Shown piece by piece: positions 37,598 through 46,148 of a DNA stretch of 64,000 nt (position 1 is its first letter; every line of letters begins with the position of its first letter). Origin of the DNA: Ferrimonas sediminum. GTDB lineage: Bacteria; Pseudomonadota; Gammaproteobacteria; Enterobacterales; Shewanellaceae. The DNA lies in the NCBI RefSeq assembly GCF_900100175.1, contig NZ_FNEM01000008.1, positions 62,001 through 126,000 of the forward strand, read 5' to 3'. The notes under the pieces were generated by a model. That model was not told the origin of the DNA and searched no databases. It worked only from the letters and a program-made list of their open reading frames with translations. The translations under genes and the position numbers were made by a program.

Positions 37598-38176
37598 TCA
37601 ATTTTTTGACGGACTGGCATACAGGGCTGGCCAGTGAAGCTGCACCACGCTGGCATTGCCCTGCAATTTTGTGGCGTCTGACCAGGGAGGCTGGCCCGCC
37701 AGGGCGTTGCCCACCACTCTCAGCCACTCGCCGTGGGTGACCACTGCCACACAGGCTTGCGGGTGGCGTTGATGCAGTTGCTCCAGAGTCGCCATCGCTC
37801 GCTTGGACAGGCTGTCTGCCGGTTCAAATCCAGGGACATCGATGCAGTTTTTCTGGAACCTCAGTGCCATGGCCTGCCATAGCTCTGATCGCTCATCCCG
37901 GGAACAACCCTCAAGATCGCCAAAACTGCGTTCGCTCAGGCCCGGATGGGTGGACAGCGGCAGTTGTTGATGCTGATTGATTATCTCGGCGGTGCGCCGT
38001 GCCCGAAGCAGCGGGCTGGCATACAGGGCATCGAATCTGTGCTGGCTTAGATCCTGGGCCAGGGAGTGTGCCTGGGCCAGGCCGGTTTCAGTAAGGGGGC
38101 TGTCCTGACTACCCTGCAGTCGCCCTTGTTGGTTCCACTGGGTTTCGCCATGTCGAATGAGAAAAAACTGGGTCAC
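37598..38176 (-). CDS. Histidine phosphatase family protein
   Basis: A 192-residue phosphatase of the GpmB/CobC branch. The catalytic motif FLIRHGETQWNQQGRLQG carries the phosphohistidine (His9). ASPLLRARRTAEII supplies the second Arg, and VAVVTHGEWLRVVGN the second catalytic His. The fold hydrolyses phosphoesters on small metabolites; mutase activity is unlikely at this length. The start is a GTG (MTQFF) without a strong ribosome site. It lies between ModD and an SRPBCC gene, all on the minus strand but separated by more than 80 bases. The substrate is unknown; CobC-like alpha-ribazole phosphatase is one possibility. Confidence 0.85.
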   Translation of the reverse strand: MTQFFLIRHGETQWNQQGRLQGSQDSPLTETGLAQAHSLAQDLSQHRFDALYASPLLRARRTAEIINQHQQLPLSTHPGLSERSFGDLEGCSRDERSELWQAMALRFQKNCIDVPGFEPADSLSKRAMATLEQLHQRHPQACVAVVTHGEWLRVVGNALAGQPPWSDATKLQGNASVVQLHWPALYASPSKN

Positions 38177-38261
38177 GATGAATCGGTCTTGACGTTTTGG
38201 GGGCGTCAGTATATCAACAGCGAAAAGCAGTTGTCGAAAGCCTGATTCTTAAAGCGTGAGA

Positions 38262-38744
38262 TTATTTTGAGTTCAGCTTCGAGAGATCCGTTGAGGCACT
38301 GTCGCAGTGCTGGCGGTCGATATAACTCTGAAACTGCTTCATGTAGCGACTGGTGGTGTAGCGAAACAGCAGAGGGAAGAAAAAACCAACCAACTTCATG
38401 ATGCCGTTAAACCGGAATTCACTGACCAATACCCAGCGGGTTCGATGCTCGTCGAGGCGAACAAAGTGGCTCTTTTTCTGGTTCCAGATATTGTGGATCT
38501 GATAGGTGGCGACGAACGTTTTTGGCGGGTGGTTGGTGACGATGGTCTTTAACACCAGAAACTGAAACAGCCCCAGTCGGTACTCCATAAAGCAGGTGGA
38601 TCCCTGTTCGCCGGGAACGCCGATAAGCGGCGTGACCTCGTGCAGTTCGGGTTGCCATTGCTTCAGGCTTTGGTGTTCGCTGAACAGCCGGCAGACGGTT
38701 TGGATGTCTGCATTCAGCGACACTTTATGCTGATACTTCATCAT
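38262..38744 (-). CDS. SRPBCC-family lipid-binding-like protein
   Basis: A 160-residue START-like domain protein. The strand-helix pattern HKVSLNADIQTVCRLFSEHQ, then W..L.EVTPLIG..GEQGSTCFMEY is typical of SRPBCC (polyketide cyclase/dehydrase) proteins, which enclose a hydrophobic pocket. A hydrophobic helix near residue 125 (GIMKLVGFFFPLLFRYTTS) could touch a membrane. I chose the ATG at 38744 because GGGAG lies eight bases upstream. Upstream in-frame starts have no such site. There is no partner gene from which to infer a ligand. Confidence 0.75.
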   Translation of the reverse strand: MMKYQHKVSLNADIQTVCRLFSEHQSLKQWQPELHEVTPLIGVPGEQGSTCFMEYRLGLFQFLVLKTIVTNHPPKTFVATYQIHNIWNQKKSHFVRLDEHRTRWVLVSEFRFNGIMKLVGFFFPLLFRYTTSRYMKQFQSYIDRQHCDSASTDLSKLNSK

Positions 38745-38984
38745 CAGCGTGTCTCCCAATGACGGAGCGATGGTGGTTTCCCCCATCGCTCCTCAACGTT
38801 CAACTATAGACTAATCCTAGTTTGAACCCGGGTCTTCGGCCACCGAAGCCGATGGCGGGGGCCGGGTATGACGCTGCAACCCGGCGCCGATTTTGATAAC
38901 AACCATGGAAATTCTTACTAGAGTTTCAATAGTTGCCGCTGATGGGAGGGGGCGTCGGCGGCTGACGGGTAACCAGGAGTAGGG

Positions 38985-40244
38985 ATGGGCAGCAAAGGTT
39001 CGGCCAGTGACTTTCAGAACCCTTCCGCCAGCGGCGGCATCTTACTGCTGGCCATGGTGGCGCTGGCGATGCTGTTGGCTAACTCATCGCTGAGTCACCT
39101 GTACCATGCGTTTCTGGGTACGCCGGTGTCGGTGCAGGTAGGGGAACTCAAACTGCACAAGCCGATGTTACTGTGGATTAATGATCTGTTGATGGCGTTT
39201 TTCTTCAGCCTGGTGGGGCTGGAGGTAAAGCGGGCACTGCTGCAGGGAACCCTGTCCAAGGGCCGCAGGGCAGTGCTGCCGGTGATCGCCGCCATAGGTG
39301 GCATGGTGGTTCCGGCATTGTTGTTTTTGGCTTTCAACGCCAACAACCCTCTGGCCGCGACGGGTTGGGCCATACCTTCTGTGACAGACATCGCCTTTGC
39401 CCTGGGGGTATTGACCTTGCTTGGCCGTCGGGTGCCATTGTCGCTGCGGGTATTCTTGCTGGCGCTGGCGATCATCGACGACCTGCTGGCGATACTGATC
39501 ATTGCCCTGTTCTACAGTGAGCCGTTATCGGCCGCAAACCTGGCCTTGGCGGCGTTTGCTTTCTTGTCGCTAGTGATTCTTAATCGCTGTGGTGTCATGA
39601 AGCTGGTGCCTTACATGTTGTTGGGAATGGTGTTGTGGGTGGCGGTACTTAACTCCGGTGTTCATGCGACCCTGGCTGGGGTGGTGCTGGCCTTTACCAT
39701 TCCCCTGGGCAAGGATCGTCATGGGGTATCGCCGAGCCAATTTTTGGAGCGAGAACTGCATAACTGGAGCACCTATCTGATTCTGCCGATCTTTGCTTTT
39801 GCCAATGGAGGGGTGGATTTTACCAACCTGTCATTGCCCGAGGTATTCAGCCCTCTGACCCTGGGCATTGCCCTGGGGCTGTGTCTGGGTAAACCCTTGG
39901 GGGTACTGAGTTTCAGCGTGGTAGCGGTGCGCCTGGGACTGGCAACCTTGCCTAAAGGGGTGGGCTGGTTGCCCCTGACGGGAGTGGCCATGCTCTGTGG
40001 CATCGGCTTTACCATGGCGATGTTTTTTGCGTCACTGGCGTTTGAGGTGGGGGCGATGAACTACAGCGAGATCTCCCGCATTGGCATACTGCTGGGCTCG
40101 GGAATATCGGCCGTAGGCGGCTATCTGCTGCTACGCTGGGCGTACCGCCCGGCCTCTGGAGCCGGGCCAACAAAAAAAGGGCGCAGTCCGCAGACTGCGC
40201 CAATAAAGGGAGGTTATGAAAACGTCGATAACTCGGGGGGTTAG
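38985..40244 (+). CDS. nhaA: Na+/H+ antiporter NhaA (copy 2)
   Basis: A 419-residue paralogue of the antiporter at 31915. The two share long identical stretches such as KPMLLWINDLLMAFFF and the ion site LALAIIDDLLAILIIALFYS. The Asp133-type segment is VTDIAFALGVLTLLG. The copy is 33 residues longer, and the extra part is a polar C-terminal tail (SGAGPTKKGRSPQTAPIKGG). That tail is translated through the terminator hairpin of the convergent outer-membrane protein gene, and the last codon overlaps that gene's stop. The tail is probably not functional. AGGAGTAGGG precedes the ATG. Confidence 0.95.
   Translation: MGSKGSASDFQNPSASGGILLLAMVALAMLLANSSLSHLYHAFLGTPVSVQVGELKLHKPMLLWINDLLMAFFFSLVGLEVKRALLQGTLSKGRRAVLPVIAAIGGMVVPALLFLAFNANNPLAATGWAIPSVTDIAFALGVLTLLGRRVPLSLRVFLLALAIIDDLLAILIIALFYSEPLSAANLALAAFAFLSLVILNRCGVMKLVPYMLLGMVLWVAVLNSGVHATLAGVVLAFTIPLGKDRHGVSPSQFLERELHNWSTYLILPIFAFANGGVDFTNLSLPEVFSPLTLGIALGLCLGKPLGVLSFSVVAVRLGLATLPKGVGWLPLTGVAMLCGIGFTMAMFFASLAFEVGAMNYSEISRIGILLGSGISAVGGYLLLRWAYRPASGAGPTKKGRSPQTAPIKGGYENVDNSGG
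40171..40201 (-). terminator. Intrinsic terminator of the outer-membrane gene, inside nhaA copy 2
   Basis: On the minus strand GGCGCAGTC-TGCG-GACTGCGCC is followed by CTTTTTTTG. The 9-bp stem and T7 run sit 40 bases past the stop of the minus-strand barrel gene and inside the 3' coding end of nhaA copy 2. Confidence 0.85.
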
Positions 40245-40798
40245 AAGCGGTAGTCGAATGAGACGTACAGTTGCTGGGTGTCGTCCAGGGCAAAGGTGCC
40301 GTTGACGCTCTTGCCCATCTCCTCGTAGTCCTGATCCAGGTAGCGGTAGCCGATTTCGCTGCTCCAGTGCTGGGTGAAGCGGTATTCGGCGCCGACCTGG
40401 CCACCCCAGACGAAGTTAGTATGGGCGTTGCCCGCCAGTTTGTTGTCTGCCAGTCCGGCAGAGACCCCGGCAAACAGGTTCATCTTTTCAGATGCACCAA
40501 CTGGAATCAGGTAGTCGTAGGACGCCAGAAACATATTTTGCTCCTGTTTGAAACGCTCGTCGCCGACATTGAATGTGTCTTCTTTATAGCTGTAACTGCC
40601 GCTGAAACGGTGGTGGTCATTAAGGACCATACCGCCCCGGAACTGCCAGGTTACGTCATCGCTGTCTTTGCTGGCATCACCGGAGATGCTGTCTTGCTGC
40701 CAGCCGGCACCGGCGCCGACAAACCAGTCGATGTTGGCCGCCATGGCCGGAGTGGACAGTAGAGCGGCGGTAATCAATGACAGGGTCAGTTTCTTCAT
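40241..40798 (-). CDS. Outer-membrane beta-barrel protein
   Basis: A 185-residue protein with signal peptide MKKLTLSLITAALLSTPAMAA and mature start NIDWFVGAGAGWQQD. Alternating strands (RFSGSYSYKED, MFLASYDYLIPVG, FVWGGQVGAEYRF, SSEIGYRYLDQD) and the terminal YVSFDYRF, ending in Phe, fit an eight-stranded OmpA/OmpW-type barrel (porin-like OMP_b-brl family). Such proteins insert by the BAM complex. There is no OmpA-like peptidoglycan domain. It is divergent from nothing and convergent with nhaA copy 2, with stops overlapping by four bases. A role in adhesion or stress resistance is only a guess. Confidence 0.85.
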   Translation of the reverse strand: MKKLTLSLITAALLSTPAMAANIDWFVGAGAGWQQDSISGDASKDSDDVTWQFRGGMVLNDHHRFSGSYSYKEDTFNVGDERFKQEQNMFLASYDYLIPVGASEKMNLFAGVSAGLADNKLAGNAHTNFVWGGQVGAEYRFTQHWSSEIGYRYLDQDYEEMGKSVNGTFALDDTQQLYVSFDYRF

Positions 40799-41049
40799 CG
40801 TTATTCTCCAATGTTGGAATAGGTTGTTGGCTGTAACAATACGCCATCTGGCTTAACCGATTCTGAACAATGGTAAGCGCCGGCTGAACCTAAACTTAAC
40901 TCATCCTGCAATTGATTTTCATGGTGGTTATACACTTTGTAATTCAATGGCTTAATGAGCTTGGTTGACTCTATTGAAGAATGAGAAACTGGCTTGTGGA
41001 AATTGAAAGAATTCACCAGTGTGCCGCTGTGATACTGTTACTGTCTTGT

Positions 41050-41078
41050 GGGTAATGGGGCGAGGCGCCCCATTACCC
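41050..41078 (-). terminator. 13-bp hairpin after the FGGY operon
   Basis: GGGTAATGGGGCG / CGCCCCATTACCC with an AGG loop is a perfect 13-bp stem, five bases past the stop codon of the FGGY kinase gene on the minus strand. No U-run follows. It is likely the operon's transcript end or a 3' stabilising stem. Confidence 0.6.
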
Positions 41079-41083
41079 TAGTA

Positions 41084-42628
41084 TCAGCGATTGATTCGGG
41101 ACAGCGCTTGGTACAGGGGCTGCAGCCGCGAGTACAGTTTTAAATACACCTGCTGATACAGGGCCTGGTAGCGCTGATGGTTCAGTGGGTCCGGTTCAAA
41201 GCGCTGTCCGACGCGAACCATGCTCGCCTGCGCCTGATTCAGATCCGGATACCAGTCCAGGTAGCGAGCCGCACACAGCGCGGCTCCCAACCCGGAGGTC
41301 TCGGTGGTATGAACCCGCTCCACCGGCAGCCCGAACAGATCCGCCGTTAGCTGTAAGATGGCGTCACTTTGGGCGCCGCCACCGGAAACCCGCAGTAAGC
41401 GGGTAGATTGACCGGAGCGTTTTTGAATCCGTTCCAGTCCCTCTTTCAAGCCGTACCCCAGCCCCTCAATCATGGCGCGGTACAGATGGGCGCGGGTGTG
41501 TTGATCGCCAAAGCCGATGATGGCACCACGGGCTTCCGGACCGGGCTGGCGAACGCCTGCCCCCCAATAGGGTTGCAACACCAGCCCATCGCTGCCGGGC
41601 TCGACGGCGGTGATCAGGTCGTCCAGCAGGGCTTCGGCGACGGTATTCTGCTCTTCGGCCAGCAACTGCTCCAACTGGCCGAACTGCTCTTTGAACCAAC
41701 TGACCATCCAGAACCCACGAAACAGCATCACCTCCAGCAGATATTGATCCGCCACCGCTGCCGGGTAGGCCGGCATCAGCGAGATCACTTCGCGGTAGCG
41801 ATGACTGGCGATGTTGACCGTGGCGGTGGTGCCGAAACTGAGACAGGCCACCCCCTCCTGATGACCGCCGCTGCCGAGAATTTCACAGGCCTTGTCGCCA
41901 CCGGCAGCGACCACGGGCAGATCGTTCGGCAGGCCGGTTGCCAGGGCGATGTCGTTGCTGATCTTCCCCAGCGGCAGGCCCGGGGCCACCAGCTCTGGCA
42001 TCTGCTCAGGGGTCAGACTTAGTGCCCGCCAGCGCCAGCTCAGGGCAGAGGCCCAGCGCTGGCGCTTGTAGTCAAATGGCAGGTAGCCCACCTGGCCGGC
42101 GATGCTGTCGCGATAGTGACCGGTGAGCCGGTAACTGAGGTAACCGCCTATCTGAACCACTTTGTGGCACTGCTGCCACAACTCGGGTTCATAGCGGGCC
42201 AGCATGTTGCTGAAGGCCCGCTGCCGAAACCCCTGTATCGCTTTGCCGATCACCGGTAGCCAGGTCAGTGGACGCTGGTGCCAGGGCAGGGGAGGCAGAT
42301 CCTGGCATTGGCGTTGATCCGTCCATAACACCGCAGGCCGAAGCGGTACGCCCTGCTTGTTAAGGAACACCAGTGATGTGCGTTGGGCGGTGACCGTCAG
42401 GGCCTTGACCTGACTGAGACAGGCTCCCTGCTGCTTGAGTTGGGCAATGGCATCCAGCAGTGCCTGCCAGTACCGTTCGGCGTCCATCTCGGCGGCGCCG
42501 GCTTGTGGAGTATGGTAGGCAGGTGAAAAGTGAATCTGGGCTTTGTGCAGCACCTGGCCCTGGCGGTCAAACAGCAGAGCCCGCAAACTCTGGGTGCCGT
42601 TGTCGATGGCGAGTAGGGTGTCGCTCAT
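41084..42628 (-). CDS. FGGY-family carbohydrate kinase
   Basis: A 514-residue sugar/polyol kinase. The N-terminal phosphate-binding hairpin LLAIDNGTQSLRALLFDRQG and LWTDQRQC are typical of FGGY kinases. The C-terminal half shows HLYRAMIEGLGYGLKEGLER and VSGGGAQSDAILQLTADLFG. The start ATG at 42628 (MSDTLLAIDNG) overlaps the GlpD-like gene by four bases. The neighbouring dehydrogenase suggests glycerol or a related polyol as substrate, but the sequence departs from GlpK in the LWTDQRQC region, so xylulokinase-like specificity is possible. It is the last gene of the operon. Confidence 0.85.
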   Translation of the reverse strand: MSDTLLAIDNGTQSLRALLFDRQGQVLHKAQIHFSPAYHTPQAGAAEMDAERYWQALLDAIAQLKQQGACLSQVKALTVTAQRTSLVFLNKQGVPLRPAVLWTDQRQCQDLPPLPWHQRPLTWLPVIGKAIQGFRQRAFSNMLARYEPELWQQCHKVVQIGGYLSYRLTGHYRDSIAGQVGYLPFDYKRQRWASALSWRWRALSLTPEQMPELVAPGLPLGKISNDIALATGLPNDLPVVAAGGDKACEILGSGGHQEGVACLSFGTTATVNIASHRYREVISLMPAYPAAVADQYLLEVMLFRGFWMVSWFKEQFGQLEQLLAEEQNTVAEALLDDLITAVEPGSDGLVLQPYWGAGVRQPGPEARGAIIGFGDQHTRAHLYRAMIEGLGYGLKEGLERIQKRSGQSTRLLRVSGGGAQSDAILQLTADLFGLPVERVHTTETSGLGAALCAARYLDWYPDLNQAQASMVRVGQRFEPDPLNHQRYQALYQQVYLKLYSRLQPLYQALSRINR

Positions 42629-44115
42629 GATGCCGGGCTCCGAAAGGGATGCGGGCTGTAAAACGAGTGCCAGATCTCCCAGAAGCGCTGCCATTGGGCG
42701 TGGCAGTGTTCGGCACTCCAGCCCAGGTGGTGCTGACACAACTCCAGAATCGGCTCCTGATAGCGCAGCAGATCCCGGCCCAGGGTCAATCCCAGCCGGG
42801 TACGCCTCAGTAACAGATCATCCAGGTGACGGATTCCCTGCTGCTCGGCCGCGTGGGCCAGTTGCGACCAGCTGTAGGTGGAGTTGCCGATGGGCCAGTC
42901 GCGTTGAACCGGCGCCGATATCGGCGGCAACTCGGCGCTACGCAGGGGCCGCTTTAATTGGTTGGCCGCTTGGCTCAGCACCTCCTGGGCGGTATCGAGG
43001 AAGGTGGTCAGCTTGCCGCCGGTCAGGTTGACCAGGCCGGACTCGCTCCACACCAGGTGTTCACGACTGGCGTCCGAGGGGGCGTTGTGGTTGTCTTTGG
43101 GCACGATTACCGGGCGCACGCCGGACCAACTGCTGATGATGTCCTGCTGCTGCGCCTTGGGATCCAGTGTCAGCATCGCCCGCCACAGGTAGTCAAACTC
43201 CTCCTCGGTCATGGCGATATCACGGCGAAGCGCCGAGGTATGATCCAGGTCCGTGGTGCCCAGTACCGAACACCCCAGCCAGGGGTAGAGATAGACCGGG
43301 CGGCCATCATCCGGGTGCTCAAAGGTCAGCGCCGCCGGAGAAGGATAGCGCCAGGCGGGCAGCACCAGATGGCTGCCGCGCAGGGGCCGAATCACCTGTT
43401 CGTCTGGCAGGGCGGTCAGCTCCGAGCACCAGGCTCCGGCACAGTTGACCACCACGCCTGCGGTAACCGGGTGTGGCTCACCATTGAGAGTGATGCACAC
43501 GCCGCTGATGCCGTGTTCGTTGTGGGTCAGCGTTTCCACCGGCGTGTAGTGGCACAGATCCAACCCTTTCTCCACTGCCGCTTCCAGTAGCCAGGTGATT
43601 AAGGCACAGTCATCGCTGATGGCATCAAAGTAGCGACTGGCGCCGAGGCTGTCTTCGAGCTGGTATTGCGGCGTGGCGCACAGCAGTTGCCGGGGCGTCA
43701 TCCTTCCTGGTTGGCAGCCTTTGGCAAACTGGCGGTAGACCTTTAGGGCGATCTGCATCTGCCAGGGCTTGGGGTTTCCCTGAGGCTGGTGCAGGAACCA
43801 GAATGGCAACGGCTGCACCAATTCAGGGTGATGGGCCATCAGTTGATCCCGTGCCTGGGCTGCCTGACGGGTCAGGCGCCAGTCCCCTTTGGCCAGGTAG
43901 CGCAGACCGCCGTGAATCAACTTGGAGGAGCGACTGGAGGTGCCGCTGGAAAAATCGCCCGCTTCCAGCAGCAGGGTGGAAAACCCGTTCAGGCAAGACA
44001 GCCAGGCAACGGCGGCGCCATTGATGCCGCCGCCGACGATCACCACATCGTAGTCGGTTTTGCCGGCCGTCAGGGCACGTAGACTGGATTGTATTCGCTG
44101 GGCCAGATTGCTCAT
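42625..44115 (-). CDS. GlpD-like glycerol-3-phosphate dehydrogenase
   Basis: A 496-residue FAD-dependent enzyme that would oxidise sn-glycerol-3-phosphate to DHAP at the inner membrane, passing electrons to quinone. The FAD-binding motif is VVIVGGGINGAAVAW (residue 24 on). SSRSSKLIHGGLRYLA is the GlpD/GlpA signature, and VVNCAGAWCSEL and YLYPWLGCSVLGTTDLDH fit the substrate domain. The C-terminal extension (about 380-496) matches the DAO_C region. Both ends overlap neighbours by four bases. E. coli GlpD has 501 residues. I leave the symbol blank because this operon paralogue may not be the catabolic glpD. Confidence 0.85.
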   Translation of the reverse strand: MSNLAQRIQSSLRALTAGKTDYDVVIVGGGINGAAVAWLSCLNGFSTLLLEAGDFSSGTSSRSSKLIHGGLRYLAKGDWRLTRQAAQARDQLMAHHPELVQPLPFWFLHQPQGNPKPWQMQIALKVYRQFAKGCQPGRMTPRQLLCATPQYQLEDSLGASRYFDAISDDCALITWLLEAAVEKGLDLCHYTPVETLTHNEHGISGVCITLNGEPHPVTAGVVVNCAGAWCSELTALPDEQVIRPLRGSHLVLPAWRYPSPAALTFEHPDDGRPVYLYPWLGCSVLGTTDLDHTSALRRDIAMTEEEFDYLWRAMLTLDPKAQQQDIISSWSGVRPVIVPKDNHNAPSDASREHLVWSESGLVNLTGGKLTTFLDTAQEVLSQAANQLKRPLRSAELPPISAPVQRDWPIGNSTYSWSQLAHAAEQQGIRHLDDLLLRRTRLGLTLGRDLLRYQEPILELCQHHLGWSAEHCHAQWQRFWEIWHSFYSPHPFRSPAS

Positions 44116-45707
44116 AGGCGCTCCATCAGGGTGCCGGGATTCATGATGCCTTGAGGATCGTAGCGATCAAACACCGCCTGAATGCCGGCCTGGGTCAGTG
44201 GATCTTTCTCATGGTGCAGGTAGGGGCTGTGATCCTTGCCTACGCCGTGTTGGTGGCTGATGGTGCCGCCGCCTTCGACCACCGCGGTGCTGGCGGCGGC
44301 CTTGAGTTTCTGCCAGGTGGCGAGGCTGGCCTGAAAGTCCGCCTGCGCCGGGAACACATAGGTGGTGTAGAGGCTGCATCCCTGTTTATAGACGTGACTG
44401 AGGTGGGTGTAGCACAGCAGTGGCGTGTCGCCGGCGGCCCGTTTCAGTGCCGCTTCCATCTGCACCTGCAGAGCCGGCACCTTGTCCCAGTTGGCGGCGG
44501 TCTCAAAGGTGTCCACCAGGTAGCCGTGTTGCCACAGGCTTTGGCGCAGGTAGGGGGCAGAGTAGCGGTTTTTACGCCAGTGGTCTCCCAGCCCCTTGAG
44601 GGCCAGCCGGCCCCGATATCGGCGGGCGATGGCTTTGATGGCGCGTCGCGATTGGCGCACTTGTCGACCGCTGCCGCTGACGCCCCAGGTCATCATGGCG
44701 GGCTCATCGCCCAGCCCCAGCAGCCGGAACAGTCGCTGCAGTCGCCCCAGCTTAGGTTGGGGCAGCGCCAATTGCAGATGGGTGCTGGTTTCGGTGGGGT
44801 GGCTCAGGCGCATCATGCTGGCGCTGACGTTGCGTTGGGCAATCTCGCGAATGGCGGCCAGCCCCGCCCGCCAGCTGGGGAAGAAGGTGACGTAAAAACG
44901 CTCCTGCTCCGGCAGGGGCTGAACCCGAACCTCGGCTTCGGACAGAATCCCCAGTCGCCCTTCGGATCCCAGAACCATCTCGCGCCAGTCTGGGCCGGCA
45001 GAGCTGGCGGGAAAGCTGGGCAGGGACAGAGGCCCTTGTGGGGTATGGACCACGCCACTGGAGAACAGCTGTTCGATGCGGCCATAATGCAGAGACTGTT
45101 GGCCGGAGCTGCGGCTGGCAATCCAGCCACCGAGGGTGGACCACTCAAACGACTGAGGGAAATGGCCCAGAGTATAGCCGCGGGCGTTGAGCTGGGCTTC
45201 GAGGTCGGGGCCGCGCACGCCGGCTTCGAACCAGGCAAGCTGGCTGGTGGTGTCCAGGGACAGCAGCCGATTCATCCGCTCCATGGAGACGGTAATGACA
45301 GCCTGATCACCGGCGCAGGGATTGATGTGGCCGACGACGCTGGTGCCGCCGCCATAGGGGATCAGAATGGCGTTATGTTTGCCGGCAAAGGCCAGCAGCT
45401 GCTCCAGCTGATCCCGGTTTTGCGGAAAGGCCACTGCATCCGGGGCGACGCCCACTTCGCCGGCTTTGAAAGCCAGCCAGTCAGGCAGACTCTGACCGCG
45501 GGCATAGCGGACCCGGGTTTCGGCGTCGATGTGGTACAACTCATGCTCCGGCAGTCTTGACGGCGGCAGGCGCGAGGCGGCCTGCTCCAGACTGGCTTCC
45601 GGCAGAGGGGTGGCGCTGCCGAGCAGCTGGGTCAATACCTGATGTGCGATGGCGGGCAGGGGCTTCTGTTTGTGGGCTTCGCCCCAACCATTCCAAACCT
45701 TTTCCAT
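44112..45707 (-). CDS. Alkyl-DHAP synthase-like FAD enzyme
   Basis: A 531-residue vanillyl-alcohol-oxidase-family flavoenzyme. The FAD-binding motif LIPYGGGTSVVGHINP is followed by ETSTHLQLALPQ, YGVSG-type loops and the C-terminal GGTISHQHGVGKDHSPYL. The His-rich HQHGVGKDH motif is characteristic of alkyl-dihydroxyacetonephosphate synthase (AGPS), which swaps an acyl group for a fatty alcohol to make ether lipids. The family also contains lactate and glycolate dehydrogenases. The DHAP-producing genes that follow, with ATGA overlap, support an AGPS-like role but do not prove it. No DHAP acyltransferase or acyl-CoA reductase gene is in the operon. Confidence 0.75.
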   Translation of the reverse strand: MEKVWNGWGEAHKQKPLPAIAHQVLTQLLGSATPLPEASLEQAASRLPPSRLPEHELYHIDAETRVRYARGQSLPDWLAFKAGEVGVAPDAVAFPQNRDQLEQLLAFAGKHNAILIPYGGGTSVVGHINPCAGDQAVITVSMERMNRLLSLDTTSQLAWFEAGVRGPDLEAQLNARGYTLGHFPQSFEWSTLGGWIASRSSGQQSLHYGRIEQLFSSGVVHTPQGPLSLPSFPASSAGPDWREMVLGSEGRLGILSEAEVRVQPLPEQERFYVTFFPSWRAGLAAIREIAQRNVSASMMRLSHPTETSTHLQLALPQPKLGRLQRLFRLLGLGDEPAMMTWGVSGSGRQVRQSRRAIKAIARRYRGRLALKGLGDHWRKNRYSAPYLRQSLWQHGYLVDTFETAANWDKVPALQVQMEAALKRAAGDTPLLCYTHLSHVYKQGCSLYTTYVFPAQADFQASLATWQKLKAAASTAVVEGGGTISHQHGVGKDHSPYLHHEKDPLTQAGIQAVFDRYDPQGIMNPGTLMERL

Positions 45708-45855
45708 GTCAATTCTCGTCCGTGTTGTTAATTTTTTGTTTATAACCCTATGAGATAACGGATTTTTGAGATTTATACAAGTGTTTGAAAAACAGAAGTC
45801 GGGTTCAGGGCGGCAAGGCGGCTGTCCGGCTGCGGGGCTGAGGGCGTCACAACAA

Positions 45856-45888
45856 GGAAAAAAAGAGCCGGTGGGCCAGCCACCGGCC
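45856..45888 (-). terminator. Orphan intrinsic terminator
   Basis: GCCGGTGG-CTGGC-CCACCGGC on the minus strand is followed by TCTTTTTTTCC. It points left, yet no protein gene on that strand lies to its right before efpL, which reads right. It therefore ends a transcript that I cannot otherwise account for. Confidence 0.8.
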
Positions 45889-45965
45889 TAAATGCGGTTG
45901 TTGCCCGCGTTTCCAAGCGGAGTGGCGGCACCGGTAGGGAACAAACAGGCAACGTCAGTCACTCT
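45856..45965 (-). ncRNA. Possible small RNA ending at the orphan terminator
   Basis: The 80 bases before the orphan terminator can fold. GTTGCC (minus strand, 45953-45948) pairs with GGCAAC (45905-45900), enclosing CCGC-loop-GCGG (45920-45905). An extended -10-like TGGTAGAGT lies about 10-15 bases further upstream on the minus strand. Together this fits a leftward RNA of roughly 100 nt. I recognise no known sRNA family, and the -35 region is poor. The strand and 3' end are the firmest part of the call. Confidence 0.35.
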
Positions 45966-46148
45966 ACCAAGCTAGCCAGCACGGGGAATCATCAATATTG
46001 CGGATTTTTTCATCATCACCATGACCGGGCCTGGTTGCACCTCTTTCGGACAGGCGTCGAAAAATACGCCGTCCCTGAGCGTGGCCCCTTGTCTAATTTC
46101 CAGTTCGTGGTACTTTCTGCTCAACGTACATTGTAGGAAGCTCTAATC

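Larger units (their letters stand above)
45708..46148. other. Intergenic region ahead of efpL
   Basis: This 441-base gap lies between the divergent flavoenzyme operon and efpL. Besides the orphan terminator and candidate RNA it must contain both promoters. The right-hand 120 bases are less GC-rich and lead to a weak AGGAAGCTCTAATC ribosome site before the efpL ATG. I see no open frame. Confidence 0.5.

Noticed and set aside
45900-45980. tRNA-like string on the minus strand (GCTAGCTTGGTAGAG)
   Set aside because: It resembles a D-arm, but no acceptor stem, anticodon arm or T-loop GTTCRANTC sequence could be placed at the right distances.
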